Source: Faecalibacterium gallinarum
GTDB taxonomy: Bacteria; Bacillota; Clostridia; Oscillospirales; Ruminococcaceae
Assembly (NCBI RefSeq): GCF_022180365.1
Contig: NZ_BQKV01000038.1
Span: 1-42,563 of the forward strand
DNA length: 42,563 nucleotides
Reading direction: 5' to 3'
This document shows positions 37,957 to 42,563 of this stretch, piece after piece. How positions within the stretch are numbered: the first letter of the stretch is position 1; every line of letters starts with the position of its first letter. The position numbers were made by a program, and so were the translations under genes. The notes under the pieces were generated by a model that was not told the origin of the DNA, did no database searches, and worked only from the letters and a program-made list of their open reading frames with translations.

Positions 37957-40623
37957 ATGAATATATCCAATCGGGGCTGCATCCGGCGGCTGAGCGTTCG
38001 GGCGCTTTTGGCGAGCCGCACCCGGAATGTTGTGGCGGTGCTGGCCATCGCCCTAACGGCGCTGCTCTTCACCAGCCTGTTCACCATCGCCCTTTCCATC
38101 AACGAGGGGATGCAGCAGAACAATTTCCGCCAGGCGGGGGGCTTTGCCCACGGCAGTTTCAAGTACCTCACCGAGGAAGAGTTCGACCAGCTGAAAGAAC
38201 ACCCCCTGATTGAGGCCTGGGGCCTGCGGCGCTTTTTGGGGATGCCCACCGGAGCGCCCTTCCACAAATCCCATGTGGAGGTGGGCTATTCGGATTCCAG
38301 CGAGGCCCACTGGACCTACTGCGACCCGGTGGAGGGCCGGCTGCCCGCCGAGGGCACCCAGGAGGCCGCCACCGACACCCACGTTTTGGAGCTGCTGGGG
38401 ATCACCCCGGCGCTGGGGGCGGAGTTCACCCTCACCTTTGAGGTGGACGGCCGCGAGACCACCCAGACCTTCACCCTCTGCGGCTGGTGGGAGTACGACG
38501 AGGCGGTGGTGGCAAACCACGTCCTGATTCCCGAGAGCCGGGTAGACGCCATTCTGGCCGAGGTGGGGGTCACCCCGCCGGGCCGGGACGGGATGACCGG
38601 CAGCTGGAACCTGGACGTCATGCTGGAACACGGCGCCCGGTCCATTTCCGCCGACCTGGACGAGATTCTGGCGGACTATGGTTGCCAGACCCAGGACCCC
38701 GCCGCCCCGGGTTACATCGCCACCGGCGTCAACTGGGGCTATACCGGGGCCCAGCTGTCCGACCGGCTGGACCCCTCGGTGGTTCTGGTGATCGGGGTGA
38801 TGCTGGCCCTGATCCTCTTCACCGGGTATCTGATCATCTATAACGTGTTTCAGATCTCGGTGGCGGGGGACATCCGGTTTTATGGCCTGCTGAAAACCAT
38901 CGGCACCACCCCCCGGCAGATCCGGCGGATCATCCGGATCCAGGCCCTGATCCTCTCGGCGGCGGGCATCCCGGCGGGCCTGGCGCTGGGCTGGCTGGTG
39001 GGCGGGGTGCTGACCCCCTTCATCACCGCCCAGCTCAACGACGTCACCCCCACCGTATCGGTCAGCCCGGTTCTGTTCGGGGCGTCGGCCCTCTTCGCCC
39101 TGGGCACCGTCCTGATCTCCTGCCGCCGCCCCGGCCGCCTGGCGGGCCGGGTCTCGCCGGTGGAGGCGGTGCGCTACACCGAGGGCGGCGCCCCCCGCCG
39201 CAGAATCAGCCGGAAGGGGAAAGGCGTCTCTCTTTTCTCCATGGCCTGGGCCAACCTGGGCCGCAGCCGGGGCAAGACCGCCATCACCGTCTTGTCCCTG
39301 TGCCTGGCGGTGGTGCTGCTGACCCTCACGGTCACCTTTGCCGCCGGCTTTGATATGGACAAATACACGGCCCACTTCACCGCCACCGATTTCATTCTGG
39401 CCGACGCGGGGAAACTTCAGGTGGGGAGTGTGGGCTTCAACCGCGGTATGGCCGTAACCGAAGAAACCATCGCCGCCGTCAACGCCCAGGGCGGCATTAC
39501 TGAAAGCGCCCGGGTCTACGGCCAGACCAAGGGGATGAATGAGTTTATCCCGGAGGAGCGGTTTATTGCAAACAACAGCCAGTGGTATTCAGAGGAATCT
39601 CTGAAATGGCTGATGGACCACACCCAGCGCAGCGAGGCGGGGCTGCTGGCGGACGGCGTCCAGCTCTGCGGGATGGAACCCTTCGCCCTGGATCACCTGA
39701 CGGTATTGGAAGGGGACCTGGAAAAACTGAAAGAGCCCGGCGGGAACTGGATTGCCGCCGTCTATCAAGAGGACGACTACGGCGCGCCGGTGTGGGAGAG
39801 CAACTGGGCCAAACTGGGGGATACGGTGACCATCCGGTACATCGAGGAATTCGAGTACTGGGACAACGCCACCGGGGAAATCATCCCCATCGACCAGGTA
39901 GGGGCGGCCTATGAGGCAGGCCGCAGCATCACCTCCTACGCCAAGACCTACCGGGACGTGGATTACACGGTGGCCGCCCTGGTGACGGTGCCCACAGCTC
40001 TCAGCTACCGCTACTATGGGGACGACAGCTTCATCCTTAACGACCAGACCTTTATCCGGGACAGCGGCACCGCCGACGTCATGTATTATGCCTTTGATAC
40101 CACCGACGAGGCCAACGCCGGGATGGAATCCTTTTTGAAAGACTACACCGAAAATGTGAACCCCCAGCTGGACTACGAGAGCAAGGCCACCTTTGCCGGG
40201 GAGTTTGCCAGCATCCGGGGGATGTTCCTCCTCCTGGGCGGGGCGCTGAGCTTCATTGTGGGGCTGGTGGGGGTGCTGAACTTTGCAAACGCCATCCTCA
40301 CCGGCATCACCGCCCGCCGCCGGGAGCTGGCGGTGCTCCAGTCCATCGGGATGACCGCCCGCCAGCTGCGCGCCATGCTGGCCCTGGAGGGGCTGCTCTA
40401 CACCGCGGGGGCGGTGGCTCTGGCCCTGGGGCTGATCCTGATCAGCGCGCCCTTCCTGGGGCCGGCCCTCAACCGGATGATCTGGTTTTTCAGCTACCAT
40501 TTCACCCTCTGGCCCGTGGGGGTGGTGCTGCCCCTCTTCGCGGTGCTTGGGGTGGGCATCCCGGTTTTGACCAGCTGGGCCGCCCAGCGCACCCCGGTGG
40601 TGGAGCGGCTGCGGCAGGAATAA
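37957..40623 (+). CDS. FtsX/MacB-type ABC transporter permease
   Basis: An 888-aa membrane protein with GAGGGGGGC before its ATG. TM1 lies near 25-48 (VVAVLAIALTALLFTSLFTI). An extracytoplasmic domain follows, then a first FtsX block (about 270-405, with VVLVIGVMLALILFTGYLII). A second N-terminal TM lies near 448-468, followed by a second extracellular domain and a second FtsX block near 755-875 (MFLLLGGALSFIVGLVGVLN). This tandem arrangement is usual in clostridial transporters that pair with one small ATPase. Together with the upstream two-component genes it resembles a stress- or antibiotic-response module; the substrate cannot be read from the sequence. Confidence 0.93.
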   Translation: MNISNRGCIRRLSVRALLASRTRNVVAVLAIALTALLFTSLFTIALSINEGMQQNNFRQAGGFAHGSFKYLTEEEFDQLKEHPLIEAWGLRRFLGMPTGAPFHKSHVEVGYSDSSEAHWTYCDPVEGRLPAEGTQEAATDTHVLELLGITPALGAEFTLTFEVDGRETTQTFTLCGWWEYDEAVVANHVLIPESRVDAILAEVGVTPPGRDGMTGSWNLDVMLEHGARSISADLDEILADYGCQTQDPAAPGYIATGVNWGYTGAQLSDRLDPSVVLVIGVMLALILFTGYLIIYNVFQISVAGDIRFYGLLKTIGTTPRQIRRIIRIQALILSAAGIPAGLALGWLVGGVLTPFITAQLNDVTPTVSVSPVLFGASALFALGTVLISCRRPGRLAGRVSPVEAVRYTEGGAPRRRISRKGKGVSLFSMAWANLGRSRGKTAITVLSLCLAVVLLTLTVTFAAGFDMDKYTAHFTATDFILADAGKLQVGSVGFNRGMAVTEETIAAVNAQGGITESARVYGQTKGMNEFIPEERFIANNSQWYSEESLKWLMDHTQRSEAGLLADGVQLCGMEPFALDHLTVLEGDLEKLKEPGGNWIAAVYQEDDYGAPVWESNWAKLGDTVTIRYIEEFEYWDNATGEIIPIDQVGAAYEAGRSITSYAKTYRDVDYTVAALVTVPTALSYRYYGDDSFILNDQTFIRDSGTADVMYYAFDTTDEANAGMESFLKDYTENVNPQLDYESKATFAGEFASIRGMFLLLGGALSFIVGLVGVLNFANAILTGITARRRELAVLQSIGMTARQLRAMLALEGLLYTAGAVALALGLILISAPFLGPALNRMIWFFSYHFTLWPVGVVLPLFAVLGVGIPVLTSWAAQRTPVVERLRQE

Positions 40624-40645
40624 GCGGATAAACTGGCCCCGCAGA

Positions 40646-40695
40646 GAAAAACCCCCGGCGGCTTCTCGCTCTGAGAGGCCGCCGGGGGTTCTGTA
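40646..40695. terminator. Bidirectional terminator between permease gene and tRNA-Leu
   Basis: A perfect 13-bp GC-rich stem (40650-40662 with 40678-40690), with CTC/GAG pairing inside its loop. The better T-run is on the minus strand (GGGTTTTTCTC), so it ends tRNA-Leu transcription; on the plus strand TTCTGTATTG follows. Confidence 0.8.
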
Positions 40696-40745
40696 TTGAG
40701 GAAAAAAGAAAGAGCTGAACTTTTCACAAAGAAAAGCTCAGCTCC

Positions 40746-40832
40746 TGGTGCGGATAAGAGGACTTGAACCTCCACCGAGTTGCCCCGATTAGAACCTGAA
40801 TCTAACGCGTCTGCCAATTCCGCCATATCCGC
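40746..40832 (-). tRNA. tRNA-Leu (anticodon CAG)
   Basis: An 87-nt class II tRNA with encoded CCA. Acceptor GCGGATA pairs with TATCCGC, the anticodon stem TTAGA/TCTAA closes loop TTCAGGT giving CAG, and there are a long variable arm (CGGGGCAACTCGG) and T-arm GGTTCAAGTCC. Confidence 0.94.
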
Positions 40833-40877
40833 ATATTCTTTTGTGTTCCGTCCGGCGTGTCGCCCGGAACGTTTGTT

Positions 40878-40905
40878 ATTATACCACGGGCGGGAAAAAT
40901 GTCAA
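40878..40905 (-). promoter_or_regulatory. Promoter of tRNA-Leu
   Basis: On the minus strand TTGACA (40905-40900), 16 bp, TATAAT (40883-40878): both hexamers are perfect consensus. Transcription would begin about 40 bases before the tRNA. Confidence 0.8.
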
Positions 40906-41051
40906 GCACTTTTTTCGGCTTTTTCTGACAAAAAATTGTTTGAAAAATCTTGCACTCTGTCAGGGCGGGAAAGGGCGCAAAATGGGCCCGGATGTGATAC
41001 AATAAAAACTGCGTTTGAAACAGCGCAGAACGAAGAATAAAGAGGGAAGCC

Positions 41052-41426
41052 ATGGATTACGTATTTTTTATCGCCGGTACACTGCTGATGTTCTACATGG
41101 GCCTGCGGAGTACCCTGTTCCGCCTTCGGCTGATGCGCCAGGGGCAGAGGGTAGAGGCCCGGGTGGCCGGCACCGTCCAGAGCCGCCAGGGCACCGCCTA
41201 CCTGCTGGAGTTTGCCACGGCGGGCGGGAGCCATCGCCTGCAATACCCGGCCCCCCGCAAGGGCAAGGGCCTGCCCATGGGCAGCCAGGTGGTGCTCTAC
41301 TATGACCCCGACCACCCCGAGAAACTCTATGTCCAGGGCGACAAGGCCGTTCTGGGGGCAGAGGTGGTCTATTATGTTCTGACGGCGGCGCTGATTGTCC
41401 TGTCGGTGCTGCTGGCTGTGCAGTGA
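41052..41426 (+). CDS. Small membrane protein, DUF3592-like
   Basis: A 124-aa protein with AGAGGGAAG before its ATG. An N-terminal membrane helix (about 3-20), a soluble beta-rich middle with ARVAGTVQSRQGTAYLLEFA and VVLYYDPDHPEKLYV, and a C-terminal helix (about 100-123) match DUF3592-like membrane proteins. Function unknown. A TACAAT -10-like box at 40998-41003 lies upstream without a clear -35. The trigger-factor-like gene follows after 16 bases. Confidence 0.75.
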   Translation: MDYVFFIAGTLLMFYMGLRSTLFRLRLMRQGQRVEARVAGTVQSRQGTAYLLEFATAGGSHRLQYPAPRKGKGLPMGSQVVLYYDPDHPEKLYVQGDKAVLGAEVVYYVLTAALIVLSVLLAVQ

Positions 41427-41442
41427 GGAAGGGGGCCGAACC

Positions 41443-42393
41443 ATGATTCTGGAATATGCGCGCACCACCGAGCCGGGGGCCTGGCAGCTGGTGTTCCGGG
41501 CGGATGCCGATGAGCTGGCCCGGGCCATCGAGGCCGTGGAGGCGGGACCCGACGCCCCAAAAGAAGAGGCGGATCTCCTGACCGAGGCCGTCAACCGGGC
41601 CATCCTGACGGGCTTTTCGCCTCTGTACGCCCAGCTGATGGAGGAGCGGGGGATCATCCCCGTCACCGACCCGGATTTCAGCCTGCTGGCGGTCAACCGG
41701 GCCGAGGGGTTCCGGGCGGGGGCGGAGTTCTTCGCCCTGCCCGAGGAGCTGACGTTGGAGCGGTACACCGGCTTTGTCCAGGCGGTCCAGCCCCACCCCA
41801 TCCGGCCGGTGACCATCGAGCTGGAAGTCAACCAGCACCACGGCGAAGAGGACCGGGCCGCCGACGCCGCGGGCAAACAGGCCCTGCGGGCCCGGGTGAC
41901 GGCCGAACTCTATGAAAAACGCTGTGCCCAGGCCCGGGCCCTGGCACAGCAGAAGCTGATCTACCAGCTGGGCGGCCAGGTCAAGGGCCCGCTGCCCAAA
42001 CAGCTGGTGGCGGGCAACTACTTCGCCGAGCAGCGCCGCTTTAACCTGAGCCTGCAGGCCCGGGGGGTCAACTTCGACCAGTACCTCCAGGTGCGGGGCC
42101 AGACGGTGGAACAGTTCCGCGCCGAGCTCCACGCCGAGGCCGAGCAGAAGCTCCGCAGCCGTCTGGGGCTTTTGCTGGTGGCCGGGCGGGAAAATCTCTG
42201 GCCCACCGAGGCCGAGGTGAACCAGGCTCTGGCCCAGTGGGACGAGAAACGGGACGGGGAGCGTACCTTCCCCGCCAACGACGCCCGCAAGGCCCGCCAG
42301 AAGATCGCTTCCAGCCGGGCGGCCGGGTATGTGGTGGCCCACTCCACCCTGACGCCGCCCCCGGCCGAGCCTGTGGTGGCAGCCCCCCAGTAA
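41443..42393 (+). CDS. Trigger-factor-like protein lacking the PPIase domain
   Basis: A 316-aa protein with GAGGAAGGGGG before its ATG. The C-terminal two thirds resemble the trigger factor C-terminal chaperone domain: YEKRCAQARALAQQKLIYQL near 165-184, KQLVAGNYFAEQRRFNLSLQ near 193-212, then FDQYLQVRGQTVEQFRAELH near 221-240 and LLLVAGRENLWPTEAEVNQA. The N-terminus (residues 1-60) is only loosely like a ribosome-binding domain, and there is no FKBP-type PPIase insert. Chaperone function is inferred. It could be a trigger-factor paralogue of gut clostridia rather than the main Tig. An IS3-type element lies 22 bases after the stop. Confidence 0.75.
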   Translation: MILEYARTTEPGAWQLVFRADADELARAIEAVEAGPDAPKEEADLLTEAVNRAILTGFSPLYAQLMEERGIIPVTDPDFSLLAVNRAEGFRAGAEFFALPEELTLERYTGFVQAVQPHPIRPVTIELEVNQHHGEEDRAADAAGKQALRARVTAELYEKRCAQARALAQQKLIYQLGGQVKGPLPKQLVAGNYFAEQRRFNLSLQARGVNFDQYLQVRGQTVEQFRAELHAEAEQKLRSRLGLLLVAGRENLWPTEAEVNQALAQWDEKRDGERTFPANDARKARQKIASSRAAGYVVAHSTLTPPPAEPVVAAPQ

Positions 42394-42415
42394 ATAAACA
42401 AAACACCCCTGTTTC

Positions 42416-42563
42416 TGAACCGCCCCATATTGTGCGGACAGTACAAAAAAGAGGCCTGCAAGGGGTAGAAGTAAACGAATCAAAGACTGGCCTGGCGAAG
42501 CGAGAGCGGAGCCAGGCCAGTCTTTGTCTGGAGCCGCTCGTGGTTATAGAAGTGGATGTACTC
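42416..42563 (-). mobile_element. IS3-family insertion sequence, transposase-distal end (partial)
   Basis: The element terminus begins TGAACCGCCCCATATTGTGC at 42416 and runs off the window. It matches at about 23 of 29 positions the end of the IS3 remnant at 5104-5132 (inverse orientation), which fixes the terminal sequence. Perfect 16-bp inverted arms (42481-42496 and 42511-42526) form a strong hairpin at the end of the transposase gene. Confidence 0.8.
42480..42563 (-). CDS. IS3-family transposase OrfB, C-terminal end (partial)
   Basis: The last 27 codons of an integrase-type transposase: EYIHFYNHERLQTKTGLAPL followed by SLRQASL and a stop at 42482-42480. The YNHERLQ-x(6)-P pattern is the standard C-terminal signature of the IS3 rve domain. 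The rest of the gene lies beyond the window. The stop codon and the last codons fall within a strong hairpin. Confidence 0.85.
   Translation of the reverse strand, partial: EYIHFYNHERLQTKTGLAPLSLRQASL

Noticed and set aside
38053-39375. A 440-codon minus-strand frame, and similar long minus frames over 33856-36718
   Set aside because: In very GC-rich coding DNA long antisense frames are expected. The plus-strand genes have clear domains, starts and operon structure.

Overview
Organism. The right-hand 8.5 kb (about 33.9-42.4 kb) is strikingly GC-rich. It carries ordinary chromosomal genes: a DUF1846/UPF0371 protein, a two-component system, an ABC transporter pair, a tRNA-Leu and a trigger-factor-like protein. 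Gene content, Firmicutes-like promoters (TTGxxx-17-TATAxT), Shine-Dalgarno sites and the mobile-element protein families (TnpV, DUF6809, IS110, IS3, IS256) suggest a GC-rich gut clostridial bacterium, perhaps Oscillospiraceae/Ruminococcaceae of the Faecalibacterium-Subdoligranulum-Gemmiger type. The taxonomic placement is inference.

Layout. Bases 1-538 are the end of a plus-strand rRNA operon: 23S 3' end, 5S, tRNA-Glu(CTC), tRNA-Lys(CTT). Bases 33460-33659 hold a second 5S-tRNA-Lys unit on the minus strand with its own promoter, so the two identical tRNA-Lys genes converge. Between them lies a foreign block of about 32.4 kb. It starts at the 3' end of the left tRNA-Lys and ends inside the 3' part of a large serine recombinase gene, with a 9-bp direct repeat (GGTGCACCA) at 530-538 and 32935-32943. 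I read this as an integrated mobile island (inference). It has maintenance-type genes at both ends (a broken RepA-like initiator and a ParB-like gene on the left; a second ParB-like gene, an XRE regulator and the recombinase on the right), but no relaxase, coupling protein or type IV secretion genes.

Cargo. The interior is almost entirely defence-like. (1) 5267-8033 is an AT-rich three-gene operon with its own promoter; its middle gene has a PD-(D/E)XK nuclease signature and the other two are unrecognised. (2) 10199-13372 is a phospholipase-D-like nuclease fused to an SF2 helicase (DUF3427 type). (3) 13457-20037 is a complete Wadjet (JetABCD) SMC-type anti-plasmid system. (4) 20072-23491 is a tightly overlapping set: Nudix hydrolase, MazG-like pyrophosphohydrolase, DUF6998-like protein with a nuclease-like core, and a Vsr/DUF559-like nuclease-SF2 helicase fusion. 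(5) 23520-28359 is a trio of membrane-associated proteins, two with long glycine-rich hydrophobic blocks, for which I know no function. (6) 28403-29068 is the nuclease SfsA, followed by a strong terminator. Genes 10199-29068 all run in one direction with small gaps or overlaps, so much of this could be one long transcription unit from the promoter at 10142-10170. Decayed transposons fill the gaps: a complete-looking IS110, an IS3 fragment, an IS200/IS605 left end and a broken IS256-type element.

The window ends inside another IS3-family element on the minus strand (42416-42563). Its terminus matches the end of the IS3 remnant at 4711-5132.
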